DNA of 64,000 bases from Methylotuvimicrobium sp. KM2 (GCF_038051925.1 NZ_CP150634.1:3604300-3668299); one strand, 5' to 3'. Shown: positions 45,222-54,859, numbered from the stretch's first letter. Notes: generated by a model not told the origin, from the letters alone. Numbers and translations are program-made.

Positions 45222-46430
45222 ATGAAAATACCAAACGTCAACATTCTCGTTATCAACAGCGGCAGTTCCTCAATCAAGTATCGATTGATTGCCCTGCCGC
45301 AAGAACAAGTACTGGCAGACGGCTTGCTGGAACGCATCGGAGAACAGGAAAGCCGGATCATTCATAAAACCGCCGGCGACTCGGGTCGTTTAAATGAAAT
45401 CAAGCAGTCGGTCGCCGCTGCCGATCATCACCAAGCCTTTAAGGCAGTCTTCGAGATTTTGGGCGAAAATTGCCCGGTCGATGCAATAGGCCACCGCGTC
45501 GTGCATGGCGGCGATCGGTTCTCCGGTCCTGCCTTGATCGATGACGATACGATAGCGTCGATACGCGCGCTCTGCCGAATAGCGCCGCTGCATAATCCGG
45601 TTAACTTGCTTGGCATCGAGAGTTGCTTGTCTCATTTTCCGGGCGTACCTCAGGTGGCGGTATTCGATACGGCATTTCACCAAACGATGCCGCCTCACGC
45701 CTATCGTTATGCGATTCCGGAAACATGGTACAGCGATTACGGCATACGCCGATTCGGTTTTCACGGCACCTCTCATCATTATGTGGCGAGACGGGCCGCC
45801 GAATTTATCGGTAAACCTTTCGATCGCAGCCATCTGATTACTTTGCATTTGGGCAATGGCGCGAGCGCGACGGCGATTGCAAACGGCCGCTCCGTCGATA
45901 CGTCGATGGGGTTTACACCGCTGGAAGGTTTGGTGATGGGCACGCGTAGCGGCGACTTGGACCCGGCAATACCGCTATTTGTCGAACAAACCGAAAATAC
46001 CGACGCGAATGTAATCGACCGGGCCTTGAACCGCGAATCCGGATTAAAAGGCTTATGCGGCACCAACGACCTCAGAACTGTGCTCGAACAAAAAAATGCA
46101 GGCGATGAACGAGCCCGATTGGCTCTCGATCTATATTGCTATCGAATCAAGAAATACATCGGCGCTTACTGCGCGGTACTTGGCGAAGTCGACGCTCTGG
46201 TTTTTACCGGCGGCGTGGGTGAAAACGCGGCCGAAGTACGCCGTTTAGCTTGCGAAGGCCTGTCGCGTCTCGGCATCGCCATTGATGAAGCGGCCAATAG
46301 CGGCGTTGCCGGAGATATTGCCGAAATCGGGCATGCCGAAAGTCGAACGCGTACTCTAGTCATTAAAACCGACGAAGAATTGCAAATTGCCCTGGAAACC
46401 ATGGCTGTGCTTGATAAAGATCAGGCATAA
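45222..46430 (+). CDS. ackA: acetate kinase
   Basis: 402 aa. NVLVINSGSSSIKYR-type N terminus, GHRVVHGG, FDTAFH, RRFGFHGTSHHYV, HLGNGAS, and FTGGVGENAAEVR. Converts acetyl-P and ADP to acetate and ATP. Start at the ATG after GGGTTAAGGAT; homology begins a few residues later. Functional unit with xfp. Confidence 0.97.
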   Translation: MKIPNVNILVINSGSSSIKYRLIALPQEQVLADGLLERIGEQESRIIHKTAGDSGRLNEIKQSVAAADHHQAFKAVFEILGENCPVDAIGHRVVHGGDRFSGPALIDDDTIASIRALCRIAPLHNPVNLLGIESCLSHFPGVPQVAVFDTAFHQTMPPHAYRYAIPETWYSDYGIRRFGFHGTSHHYVARRAAEFIGKPFDRSHLITLHLGNGASATAIANGRSVDTSMGFTPLEGLVMGTRSGDLDPAIPLFVEQTENTDANVIDRALNRESGLKGLCGTNDLRTVLEQKNAGDERARLALDLYCYRIKKYIGAYCAVLGEVDALVFTGGVGENAAEVRRLACEGLSRLGIAIDEAANSGVAGDIAEIGHAESRTRTLVIKTDEELQIALETMAVLDKDQA

Positions 46431-46546
46431 AAATAATGCCCTAAGGAAAATTGAACGAGCGAGTCGGGGTTGATTGAGGTTGTATCGGTCTCAGGAAGCT
46501 CTTGCCCTGAGCTTGTCGAAGAGGGAGCTTCCGGGGAGTGTTTCCC

Positions 46547-46792
46547 AAGCTAGAGCTCTCATCGTTATACATAAGTAAAAAATTACCGTTTTGCAATCTT
46601 AGCTAATGAGGCCTCGATACCATTTCTTGTCGCCCAACGTTCCCGACTTTCCCTCACCTAGCGTTAGGTGAGGGAAAGCCACTGATGTTCAATATCCGCA
46701 GATTTATCAAACAGCACCGTTTTCAAGTATACGATAACCTCTGTTTAGCAAGTTTACCGATACTTGTGTATAACGGCGAGAGCTAGAGCTTG
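46547..46792. repeat. Rep1 inverted-repeat element (short copy)
   Basis: Ends CCAAGCTAGAGCTCTC and, inverted, CCAAGCTCTAGCTCTC, each leading inward into CGTTATACAYAAGT. It lacks the REP-like insert present in the other two copies; CTCACCTAGCGTTAGGTGAG palindrome inside. Micro-ORF at 46685-46786 (33 codons, starts MFNIRRFIKQHRFQVYDNLC). Confidence 0.8.
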
Positions 46793-46867
46793 GAAAACAG
46801 CAAAATTCAACAACATATACCTTTCATGCTTCAAATTTCGGCATTAGCGTATGGAGGCACCGGGGGC

Positions 46868-46967
46868 ACTGCCATTAAGTTAAGCCATTCGTGGTGAGCC
46901 CTTCGGCTAAGCTCAGGAGAGCCGAAGGGCTCAGGGCGAACGGAAAAGTCCTTAACTTGATGGCAGT
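46868..46967. repeat. 100-bp inverted-repeat element
   Basis: ACTGCCATTAAGTTAAG at 46868 against CTTAACTTGATGGCAGT ending 46967, with an inner GAGCCCTTCGGCT / AGCCGAAGGGCTC stem. It splits a Rep2 fragment from a Rep1 fragment. Confidence 0.75.
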
Positions 46968-47090
46968 GAATCTTAGCCAATGAGTCTTCGATACCATTTA
47001 TTGCTGCTTAACACGCTCGACTTCGAAATCGCGATCAGGGGATCGCTCCCACAAAGGACCCATCACTCTTTCCTCTTTCACCTTTCCTCT

Positions 47091-47939
47091 TTAACCTAAA
47101 TTAAACATCTCCCCATAACCCTCCCGATAAGTCGGGTATTTAAACCTAAACCCCAAGGTCTTCAAGCGGCTATTCCGACATCGTTTATTTTGATCCGGAA
47201 CATTATCGGCAGGTTTTGCGATCGGCGGCTGACTGTTCATTTGTTGAGCGAGCCATGAAATCACTTCCCACATCGGCGCGGGATTGTCGTCGCTGGCCAA
47301 ATAAAAATTTTCCAGATGCTCTCCTTCAACGTGCTTCTTCATTAAAAAAGCCAACACCGCCGCGCAATCGTCTTGGTGAATTCGGTTCGTGTAATAAGGC
47401 GGGTCGGCTTGAATGGCGGCTTGCCGTGACGCCATTTGTAAAAGGCGTTCTCTACCCGGGCCGTAAATACCGGAAAACCGCACGATGACCGCGCTGGGAT
47501 CATGCTCCAATAGCGTTTGCTCGGCCTTACGGATGACTTGCCCGGTTACGGTATTCGCTTGAGCGTCCGACGCTTCGTCCACCCATTCACCGTCGGTTTG
47601 CCCGTATACGCCGGTGGATGAAACAAAAAACCATTGCGGCATACGGCCGTCGGCTTTAAATCGTTGTATCAGATTGTTCAATGCCGTATCGAAAACGGCA
47701 CGATAGGCTTCGGCATCGCGTCCGCCGGGCGTCGGTAAGTAGAGAACTTGGTCAAAATCGCAATCGATCCGTTCGAGATCCTCAGGCCGAGTCAGGTCGG
47801 CTTTGAGAAAACGGGCTCCACCGGCATCGCTTAAAGGAGGATTTCTTTTAAGGCCGAAAACTTGATAATGCTTTCTATCGAGAATAGAGGCGAGCCTAGC
47901 GCCGATATCGCCGTATCCGGCAATCAGTAATTTTGTCAT
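47091..47939 (-). CDS. NAD(P)-dependent SDR-family epimerase/reductase (YeeZ-like)
   Basis: 282 aa. N-terminal Rossmann LLIAGYGDIGARLASIL, then SSTGVYGQTDGEWVDE and RFSGIYGPGRERLLQM typical of extended atypical SDRs of the YeeZ type. Substrate unknown. Its start overlaps the stop of the TauE-like gene by 4 bp (ATGA), so it ends a three-gene operon. Confidence 0.85.
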   Translation of the reverse strand: MTKLLIAGYGDIGARLASILDRKHYQVFGLKRNPPLSDAGGARFLKADLTRPEDLERIDCDFDQVLYLPTPGGRDAEAYRAVFDTALNNLIQRFKADGRMPQWFFVSSTGVYGQTDGEWVDEASDAQANTVTGQVIRKAEQTLLEHDPSAVIVRFSGIYGPGRERLLQMASRQAAIQADPPYYTNRIHQDDCAAVLAFLMKKHVEGEHLENFYLASDDNPAPMWEVISWLAQQMNSQPPIAKPADNVPDQNKRCRNSRLKTLGFRFKYPTYREGYGEMFNLG

Positions 47940-48844
47940 CGTTTTTCACTTCGAAATGAATGCAGAAAAAGCCAAAGCCGGTAGAAAAGCATGATAGCTA
48001 TCATTGCCAGCCCGCCGAATAAAAAATCCTGGTGTTTTTGGGCTAGCTGACGGATTTGCTCGACCAAGGCCATATCCGTTTCACGATACAAAATAAAACT
48101 GCCCAGTCCCAAAACGAACAAGCCAAAGACCGGCTTTAGGTATCGGCCGTCGATTTTGCTGGAAGCAAAGCTACCGATTAGACTACCGAGTATTGCAAAA
48201 CCAGCGAACAATGCAGTTAATTCCACATCGATATGCATGTGATCGGCATGCCCCGTCAACGCTGCGCCGGCTTGCAGCACGATGATGAATAAGGAAGTGC
48301 CGATCGCGGCGTGCATCGGTAAACCGGCCAAAAAGTTCAATGCCGGAACCAGCAAAAAGCCGCCGCCGACGCCGACCAAACCGGTCACGAATCCAACCAA
48401 AAATCCGTCGAACAAAATCGCCATGACCGGCAAATGAATCGGACACAGGTTTTTCGTTGCATCACTTTCCGCTACGGCGGCTTCTGATGTACCCCGCTTT
48501 CGCCTTAACATCGAAAACGAAGCAGCAATCATCACGACAGCAAACAGCACCAACAAAACCGGATCGGGAATAAAAGCGGAACTGCGCCCGCCCAAAAACG
48601 CGCCGGCCATACCGGCCGCACCGAACGTGAATCCGGTTTTCCAGCACACGAACCCTAGCCGCGCATGATTGATTACCGCAATGATGCTGGTCAAACCGAC
48701 CACGACCAAAGAAGTGACGATCGCTTCTTTTGCCTCCAAACCGGCAAAGTAAACCAGCACCGGCACGGTCAGAATCGAACCTCCGCCGCCCAACAAACCG
48801 AGCAGAATACCGATCAGTGTCGCCAGCGCGATCAGCAAATACAT
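47936..48844 (-). CDS. TauE/SafE-family sulfite/anion exporter
   Basis: 302 aa, about eight membrane segments. GGGGSILTVPVLVYFAG near the N terminus and GVGGGFLLVPALNFLAGLPM repeat the TauE motif in each half. Likely exports sulfite or organosulfonate. It is 2 bp from the persulfide dioxygenase-like gene, whose reaction yields sulfite, a coherent pairing. Confidence 0.88.
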   Translation of the reverse strand: MYLLIALATLIGILLGLLGGGGSILTVPVLVYFAGLEAKEAIVTSLVVVGLTSIIAVINHARLGFVCWKTGFTFGAAGMAGAFLGGRSSAFIPDPVLLVLFAVVMIAASFSMLRRKRGTSEAAVAESDATKNLCPIHLPVMAILFDGFLVGFVTGLVGVGGGFLLVPALNFLAGLPMHAAIGTSLFIIVLQAGAALTGHADHMHIDVELTALFAGFAILGSLIGSFASSKIDGRYLKPVFGLFVLGLGSFILYRETDMALVEQIRQLAQKHQDFLFGGLAMIAIMLFYRLWLFLHSFRSEKR

Positions 48845-48846
48845 GA

Positions 48847-49560
48847 TTAACCCTGCCGAATCAAAGCATCCTTGCCCGGTTGACCGCAGGCCTGATTGGC
48901 CGGCAGTGCTTCATCGATATACTTTGGGTACGGTAAATCCAAATTATGCATGATGGTAATGAATTCGGCCTTGCTTTTGCCTGCGCCGAGCCGGGCATTC
49001 GAATCGATCTCCTGGCGTATCGTCGAAACGGTTTTACCGTTGTAATCATGACCGGGAAATACCAGCGTGTCGGGCGGCAACGAAAACAATTTTTTAGTAA
49101 TACTGTCGTAAAGGGTAGCGGCATCGCCTTCCTGAAAGTCCGTGCGACCGCAGCCGTTGATCAGCAATGCGTCTCCAGTAAATACCCGGTCGCCGATAAC
49201 ATAACTGACGCAACCGGAAGTATGGCCGGGCGTATGCAGAACTTTGATTTCGATGTCACCGACCTGCAGCTCCACACCGTCGGTAACGAGTAAATCTGCG
49301 CACATCGCTCCGGCATCGCGATGCACAATGCTTTTGCTGCCTAGCCTATCTCTCAACAAGCCGGCAGCGGTAATGTGGTCGGCATGAACGTGTGTTTCCA
49401 GAGTATTGATCAGTGTTAAATCCAAATCGTCCAATAATTCCATGTACATATCGGCTTCGCTTTCGACCGAATCGATAATAATGGCTTTTCGGGTGCGTTC
49501 GCAACCCAGCAGATAGCTGTAGGTAAAGGTATCGGGTTCAAAAAGTTGTCTAAATATCAT
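48847..49560 (-). CDS. MBL-fold persulfide dioxygenase (ETHE1-like)
   Basis: 237 aa from ATG 49560 (GGAG eight bases upstream; an upstream in-frame TTG at 49578 is rejected). Metallo-beta-lactamase fold with ETHVHADHITAAG, HTPGHTSGCVSYV, DALLINGCGRTDFQEG and PGHDYNGK. ETHE1-type enzymes oxidise glutathione persulfide to sulfite with O2. First gene of the operon with the TauE exporter. Confidence 0.88.
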   Translation of the reverse strand: MIFRQLFEPDTFTYSYLLGCERTRKAIIIDSVESEADMYMELLDDLDLTLINTLETHVHADHITAAGLLRDRLGSKSIVHRDAGAMCADLLVTDGVELQVGDIEIKVLHTPGHTSGCVSYVIGDRVFTGDALLINGCGRTDFQEGDAATLYDSITKKLFSLPPDTLVFPGHDYNGKTVSTIRQEIDSNARLGAGKSKAEFITIMHNLDLPYPKYIDEALPANQACGQPGKDALIRQG

Positions 49561-50207
49561 GGCGTGTCTCCGAAGCAATGAGTCAGTCTATAATTAAATG
49601 CTAATATTGATTGTACGGAATGCGCTCTTGAAAGTGAAGCATTGTTAACCCTAGAAAAAACATTTCACCATGAAGATCATGAAGAATAAGATGTTAATTC
49701 AATAGCTTGCTACGCCCTTGCTAAACATTTTTGCAATACTTAAAGGTTACTCAAAGTCTATAACCTATTGAAATACATCGCCGCCGACACCTGCCAATCG
49801 AGCCGCCGAACTTCCTTCCAACAGTTGCCGAAGTTATTTAATGCTCGTTACTAAACAATAGATGCGTGGACACCATCAATGTTCAATAAAATGAGCCTGC
49901 GCTAAACTGATGAAACGCAAACTTTTCCGGTCGCAAAAAACCTATTGACATCGATGCGACCTGAATTTTATTTATCATATCCCTAAAATAGAGCACGACA
50001 ACCATTAACGCACAATATTAGTGCGAATAAGTAACCATTTTATTTGTTTGATCGCTGGCATGAATACTGCTTCTAATAGGTAATATTAAGCAATAATGAT
50101 TTTTTAAACTTGCTTAAAACCGGAACCGCATATTCGATTTGGAGGGAGGGGCTAAACAACCCGTCCCGCAGAGACGGAAAAGATAGTTAACTGAAACAGG
50201 TGAAAGC
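49561..50207. other. divergent gap before the GH13 gene
   Basis: About 650 bp without a gene. Contains a repeat CCTAGAAAAAACATTTCACC (49651-49670, continues ATGAAGAT), also at 54221-54246; a fragment (cgccgacacctgccaatcgag) related to 54555-54580; and AT-rich promoter-like DNA at 49960-50110. A strong SD GGTGAAAG precedes the GTG at 50208. Confidence 0.5.
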
Positions 50208-51965
50208 GTGGCGAAATCTCAATCCATTATTCAAGAGTTCCCTTTTTGGTTCACGCAACGCGCGGAATCACGGCTTATATTTCTTTACGGCGAAGAACGT
50301 ACGAAAGACTTGATGAACCGCCTACTCGACCGTATGCAGCATTTTTCTGTCCCGAAGGCGCAACCTCTCTCCGAATATTGGAACGAGCAGGATGTCATTC
50401 TGATCACCTACGGCGATAACATCAGGCAAACCGATGCCAAACCCTTAGCAACGCTCTACGAATTTTCATTACTTCATCTAAAAGATTGCATTAATAGCAT
50501 ACATGTTTTGCCTTATTTTCCGTTTAGCTCCGACGACGGCTTTGCGGTGATCGACTACAAAACCGTCGATCCTCAATTAGGCGACTGGCGCGACATCGAG
50601 CGTATTGCACAAGACTTTAGCTTGATGACCGACTTAGTGATCAATCATGTTTCCCGCGAAAATCTTTGGTTTATCGATTACCTCAGTCATAAAAAACCGG
50701 CCTGCGATTATTTTATCGAATTGCCGGAAAATACCGATGTCAGCTCGGTCGTGCGCCCGCGCAGCACGCCGGTGCTAGTACCTGCTCATACCCATCAGGG
50801 CTTACGCTATGTTTGGGCGACATTCGGGGAAGACCAAATCGACGTCAACTTCGCCAATCCCGACGTGTTGTTCGAGTTTATCGACATTTTACTGCTGTAC
50901 ATTGAAAAAGGTTCTCGATTCATTCGGCTGGATGCGGTCGCATTTCTGTGGAAAAAATTGGACACCCGCTGTATCAACTTGCGCGAAACGCACGAAATCG
51001 TCAAGTTAATACGCGACATTGTCGATCTTATTGCCCCCGGCACGGTATTGATCACCGAAACCAATGTACCGAACGGCGAGAATCTAAGCTATTTCGGCAA
51101 TAGCGACGAAGCGCACATGGTCTATCAATTCACGCTACCGCCGCTATTATTGCATGCTCTGTACCAGGGTAACTCGCATTACTTGACACGTTGGGCCAAG
51201 GATATGCCCCGTCCGCAAAAAAATTGCACCTATTTGAATTTTATCGCATCTCACGATGGCATCGGCCTGCGTCCGGCGGAAGGCATATTGCCTGAGCAGG
51301 AAGTCAAGGTTTTGGTCGATGCGATGCACGAATACGGCGGCTATGTCAGCACGCGCACCGGTTTGGACGGGCGGCCCTCGCCTTACGAAATTAATATCGC
51401 ATTGTTCGACGCCCTTAAAGGTACGTCTTTAGGCCTCGATCAATGGCAGATTCAACGATTTATTTGCGCTCATACCATCATGATATCGTTGCAGGGGATT
51501 CCGGCCATTTACATTAATAGCCTAATTGCAACCGCTAATGATTATCATGGCGTCGAGCAATCGGGCAAAACGCGGTCGATCAACCGGCATAAATGGGAAT
51601 ATAGCGAATTGATGGACTTGTTGAACAATCCTCATAGTCCGAATGCGATTATATTTCATGAATTCAAACGGTTACTTGGTATCCGAAGAAGACAAGCCGC
51701 CTTTCATCCGGACGCGGCTCAGGAAACGCTAAGCAATAGCCCGGCATTGTTTTCATTTTGGCGTACTAGCCCGGATCATCGACAACGCATCCTGGTCGTA
51801 AGCAACATTACACCGCAACGACAAACCATGTCTTTGCCGAATCATCCCCGCCCCGAAGGGTCGGGATTGTGGCGGGATTTGATCGAACGAACCGCAATCA
51901 ATAAAAATACCGCCGAACTGGTTTTGTATCCATACCAAACCGCCTGGCTCGAAGCCCTGGATTAG
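50208..51965 (+). CDS. GH13_18 sucrose-phosphorylase-family enzyme
   Basis: 585 aa from GTG 50208. Alpha-amylase-type barrel: INSIHVLPYFPFSSDDGFAV, DLVINHVSREN, nucleophile Asp in FIRLDAVAFLWKK, acid/base Glu in VLITETNVPNGEN, and transition-state Asp in FIASHDGIGLRP. Length and motifs place it in GH13 subfamily 18 (sucrose, sucrose-6-P, glucosylglycerate or glucosylglycerol phosphorylases). In a halotolerant methanotroph a role in recycling sucrose or glucosylglycerate osmolytes is plausible; the exact acceptor cannot be read here. Confidence 0.85.
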   Translation: MAKSQSIIQEFPFWFTQRAESRLIFLYGEERTKDLMNRLLDRMQHFSVPKAQPLSEYWNEQDVILITYGDNIRQTDAKPLATLYEFSLLHLKDCINSIHVLPYFPFSSDDGFAVIDYKTVDPQLGDWRDIERIAQDFSLMTDLVINHVSRENLWFIDYLSHKKPACDYFIELPENTDVSSVVRPRSTPVLVPAHTHQGLRYVWATFGEDQIDVNFANPDVLFEFIDILLLYIEKGSRFIRLDAVAFLWKKLDTRCINLRETHEIVKLIRDIVDLIAPGTVLITETNVPNGENLSYFGNSDEAHMVYQFTLPPLLLHALYQGNSHYLTRWAKDMPRPQKNCTYLNFIASHDGIGLRPAEGILPEQEVKVLVDAMHEYGGYVSTRTGLDGRPSPYEINIALFDALKGTSLGLDQWQIQRFICAHTIMISLQGIPAIYINSLIATANDYHGVEQSGKTRSINRHKWEYSELMDLLNNPHSPNAIIFHEFKRLLGIRRRQAAFHPDAAQETLSNSPALFSFWRTSPDHRQRILVVSNITPQRQTMSLPNHPRPEGSGLWRDLIERTAINKNTAELVLYPYQTAWLEALD

Positions 51966-52037
51966 CATACTTCGCGAGAAGTTGTTTCGAACCCGAACCG
52001 AAAAAACTATAATGTCGCGACTAAACTGTTTTTAAAT

Positions 52038-52195
52038 ATACTCATCGCATATCAAAATTCGGCGCCGGGGTGTTCGACAAAGGACGCCGTGAATACGTCC
52101 CTGTAGGCTCTATGCCAGCTCCATGCTGGCAAAGCCTTGGTCGAACACCCCGACGCCTCCTCGGACATTAGCGAAATTTGAAGTGCGAAAAGTAT
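52038..52195. repeat. Rep2 inverted-repeat element (uninterrupted copy)
   Basis: Ends ATACTCATCGCATATCAAAA and, inverted, ATACTTTTCGCACTTCAAAT; inner GGGGTGTTCGAC / GTCGAACACCCC stem and GCCAGC/GCTGGC hairpin. It contains the intact sequence CGCCGTGAATACG that is the target of the 66-bp element in other copies. Confidence 0.8.
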
Positions 52196-52338
52196 AATTA
52201 CTCATACTCCTTGAGCATTTTCCCTGGAAATGCGGACGGGACGCCCGTGCTCCCAAGCTTATTACCCTAAAATGGCTGCGAGGGCTGAATAATCACGTTT
52301 TTAACGCCGACCCGCTAACCGGCAAATCCTAAAAATTC

Positions 52339-52611
52339 ATGCAAATTACAACTGAAGTCATCGGCTATATTGCCGCGACACTCACTACCCTGTCTTTTTT
52401 ACCTCAGGCACTATTGACGCTCAAAACGCGCAATACCGAATCGCTATCATTAAGCATGTATAGCCTCTTTACGACCGGCGTTTTACTTTGGCTTATCTAT
52501 GGGTTGTCGATTTCAGACAAGGCTATTATCTTCGCTAATTCAATAACATTTTTATTGGCTTTATCGATACTGTCTTTCAAAGTCTACAATACATTACGCG
52601 GCAGACATTAG
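52339..52611 (+). CDS. SemiSWEET sugar transporter
   Basis: 90 aa with three membrane helices and the PQ motif in TLSFLPQALLTLKTRNTESL. SemiSWEETs dimerise to form a sugar uniporter. It lies between a GH13 sugar phosphorylase and fbp; co-operation in sugar handling is possible but it has its own gap of 370 bp upstream. Confidence 0.9.
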   Translation: MQITTEVIGYIAATLTTLSFLPQALLTLKTRNTESLSLSMYSLFTTGVLLWLIYGLSISDKAIIFANSITFLLALSILSFKVYNTLRGRH

Positions 52612-52652
52612 CTTACGGGTTTTAACCCTACTCAAATGGAGACCAAAAGAAC

Positions 52653-53654
52653 ATGACCAAAAATGTTACCCTAACCCGATTTATCATCGAGCAACAACGC
52701 GAATTCCCTGGCGTATCAGGAACATTTACATTATTGCTGAACGATATCGTCAAAGCTTGTAAACAGATATCGCACATGGTTAACCGAGGAGACTTAATCG
52801 GCGTTCTGGGCAGCGCAGATTCGGAAAATGTACAGGGCGAGGTACAGAAAAAACTGGATATCATCACCAACGACATTATGGTGGATTCGCTTATTTGGAC
52901 GGGACACTTGTCAGGTATGGCTTCAGAGGAAGTCGACGACATCATTCAAATTCCCGATCATTATCCGCGCGGCAAATACCTAGCGCTATTCGACCCGCTG
53001 GACGGCTCCTCCAACATCGACGTCAACTTGACTGTCGGAACCATTTTTTCCATTTTGCGCTATAACGGAACCGACGAGCCGCAACTCAACGACTTTTTAC
53101 AAAAAGGCAGCGAACAAGTCTGCGCCGGATTCGTTTTGTACGGCCCGTCCACGATGATGATCTTGACGACCGGTCACGGCGTCAACGGCTTTACGCTGGA
53201 CCAGGACATCGGCGAGTTTATCCTCACACACCCAAACATGACCATTCCAAGCGAAACCTCCGAATTCGCAATCAATATGTCGAACCAACACTTTTGGGAA
53301 GCGCCGGTCAAACGTTATATCGACGAATGCGTGGCGGGCGAAAATGGCCCGCGCGGCAAAAGCTTCAACATGCGCTGGGTAGCATCCTTGGTGGCCGAGG
53401 TTTTCCGGATTTTGACCCGCGGCGGCGTATTTTTATATCCTTATGATTTGCGCGATCCGGCTAAGCCAGGTAGATTGCGCTTGATGTATGAAGCCAATCC
53501 GGTCGCCTTTATCGTCGAACAAGCCGGCGGCGCCTGTTCAACAGGCCGGGAGCGCATGCTCGACGTTCAACCGAAGGGCCTACATCAACGCGTTCCGTTG
53601 ATTCTGGGTTCGAAAAGCGAAGTCGACCGGATTATCGAGTACCATCAGTCTTAG
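52653..53654 (+). CDS. fbp: fructose-1,6-bisphosphatase class 1
   Basis: 333 aa. Metal-binding [47 protein letters not shown]. Hydrolyses fructose-1,6-bisphosphate in gluconeogenesis and the RuMP/CBB cycles. SD GGAGA. 41 bp after the SemiSWEET gene, likely one unit. Confidence 0.97.
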   Translation: MTKNVTLTRFIIEQQREFPGVSGTFTLLLNDIVKACKQISHMVNRGDLIGVLGSADSENVQGEVQKKLDIITNDIMVDSLIWTGHLSGMASEEVDDIIQIPDHYPRGKYLALFDPLDGSSNIDVNLTVGTIFSILRYNGTDEPQLNDFLQKGSEQVCAGFVLYGPSTMMILTTGHGVNGFTLDQDIGEFILTHPNMTIPSETSEFAINMSNQHFWEAPVKRYIDECVAGENGPRGKSFNMRWVASLVAEVFRILTRGGVFLYPYDLRDPAKPGRLRLMYEANPVAFIVEQAGGACSTGRERMLDVQPKGLHQRVPLILGSKSEVDRIIEYHQS

Positions 53655-53754
53655 GATGCCACGGCGCATCCTGCTTGGGCGCTTAATCCGCGCGAAACGT
53701 TTTGCACATAGTACGCGAAGTATATTCCACCAAATTTAAATTCAGGAGTAACTC

Positions 53755-54219
53755 ATGTTAGAAGCACAGCAAAAAGCACCGGATTTCCAATCGGTTAATC
53801 AGTACGATCAGCCCGTCAGCCTGTCCGATTATCTCGGCAAAAAAAATGTGGTCCTTTATTTTTATCCAAAGGACGACACGCCCGGCTGCACGATAGAAGC
53901 CAATGAATTTACTCAAAAGGCATCGGAATTCGCCGAATACGATACGGTCGTCATCGGCGTCAGCAAGGACAACTGCGAAAGCCATCGAGCGTTTATCGAT
54001 AAATTCGGCCTCAAGGTCGATTTACTGGCCGACACCAGCGGAGAACTCTGCGAAAGTTACGGCGTCTGGCGCGAGAGAGAAAAAAACGGCGTCAAGAGCA
54101 TGGCGATTTTCAGATCGACTTTTATTATCGACAAGCAAGGCAATTTGGCCGATGTCGAATACGGAGTCAACCCTGAAGGGCATGCGCAAGCGGTGCTGGA
54201 GAAAGTTAAAAAGCTTTAA
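53755..54219 (+). CDS. bcp: thiol peroxidase Bcp/PrxQ
   Basis: 154 aa. FYPKDDTPGCTIEANEF carries the peroxidatic Cys; the resolving Cys found five residues later in E. coli Bcp is missing (Asn-Glu instead). Other cysteines occur in SKDNCESH and GELCESYG. It reduces H2O2 and organic peroxides with thioredoxin; the resolving chemistry may differ. SD GGAG. Confidence 0.94.
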   Translation: MLEAQQKAPDFQSVNQYDQPVSLSDYLGKKNVVLYFYPKDDTPGCTIEANEFTQKASEFAEYDTVVIGVSKDNCESHRAFIDKFGLKVDLLADTSGELCESYGVWREREKNGVKSMAIFRSTFIIDKQGNLADVEYGVNPEGHAQAVLEKVKKL

Positions 54220-54859
54220 CCTAGAAAAAGCATTTCACCATGAAGATAAGGAGTCCTAATCTTCTGCGGGACGGGTTATTTAACCCGTCCCTGACGTTTC
54301 GTTTCGCCCTAAACATTTCGGCTTAGGATTTCGTGACAAATAACTTCTTTTAGCTATGAGCTTTGTAGCGGGTTCGGCAACTCGCTTGACAGAACGCCGT
54401 GAACCCAGCACCTAAATTCCTTAGCCCATTGGCTATGTTTAATATAATGGCTAATTTAGGTGCTGGGTGAATACATCCGTGCAGGCTTGACGGCGGCGAC
54501 TGATTGCCAAGGATGGCATGAATGCAGATTTTGCAGGAGCAAAAATCTGCCCTGCCGCCGACACCTGTCAATCGAGCAACCGAACCCTCCTTCAACAATC
54601 CGCTCAATATTGAATAAAGCAAGTTATTTTGAGCTATATCCTTTGGTTTCTGCTGACTTTGAGTTCAAAGAGGTATCAACTATTAACGCGAACATAGCCT
54701 AAACATTTCGGCTTACTTCGACCATAGTCGAAACGTTTAGGACGCGGTTGCAAACCCCGTCCTGCCAAGGCAGAATAGCCCGGAGTGAATCCATGGCGGA
54801 ATGACGCGTTTTTTCCTTAAGTTGGCGCCCATGCCCACTGCGCCCCCCCTCTTTCCTCT
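54220..54859. other. repeat-rich convergent gap
   Basis: About 640 bp, no gene. Holds the CCTAGAAAAAGCATTTCACC repeat (54221-54240), a GACGGGTTATTTAACCCGTC hairpin (54279-54298), an inverted-repeat element (about 54368-54596; ends GGTTCGGCAACTCGC / GATTGACAGGTG-type) interrupted by the 66-bp element, and a pair of facing AAACATTTCGGCTTA motifs. Confidence 0.6.
54403..54468. repeat. 66-bp miniature inverted-repeat element, second copy
   Basis: Same ends and length as 35632-35697. Flanked by GA on both sides (cgccgtGA ... GAatac), i.e. a 2-bp target duplication relative to the empty site CGCCGTGAATAC at 52083-52095. Confidence 0.88.

Larger units (their letters stand above)
46431..47090. other. 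repeat-filled gap after ackA
   Basis: No convincing gene. Holds a terminator-like GGAAGCTC/GAGCTTCC hairpin (46497-46534), a Rep1 copy (about 46547-46792), a Rep2 left half (46817-46867), a 100-bp element (46868-46967) and a Rep1 fragment (46970-47053) that ends in the REP-like GGGATCGCTCCCAC. Confidence 0.75.
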
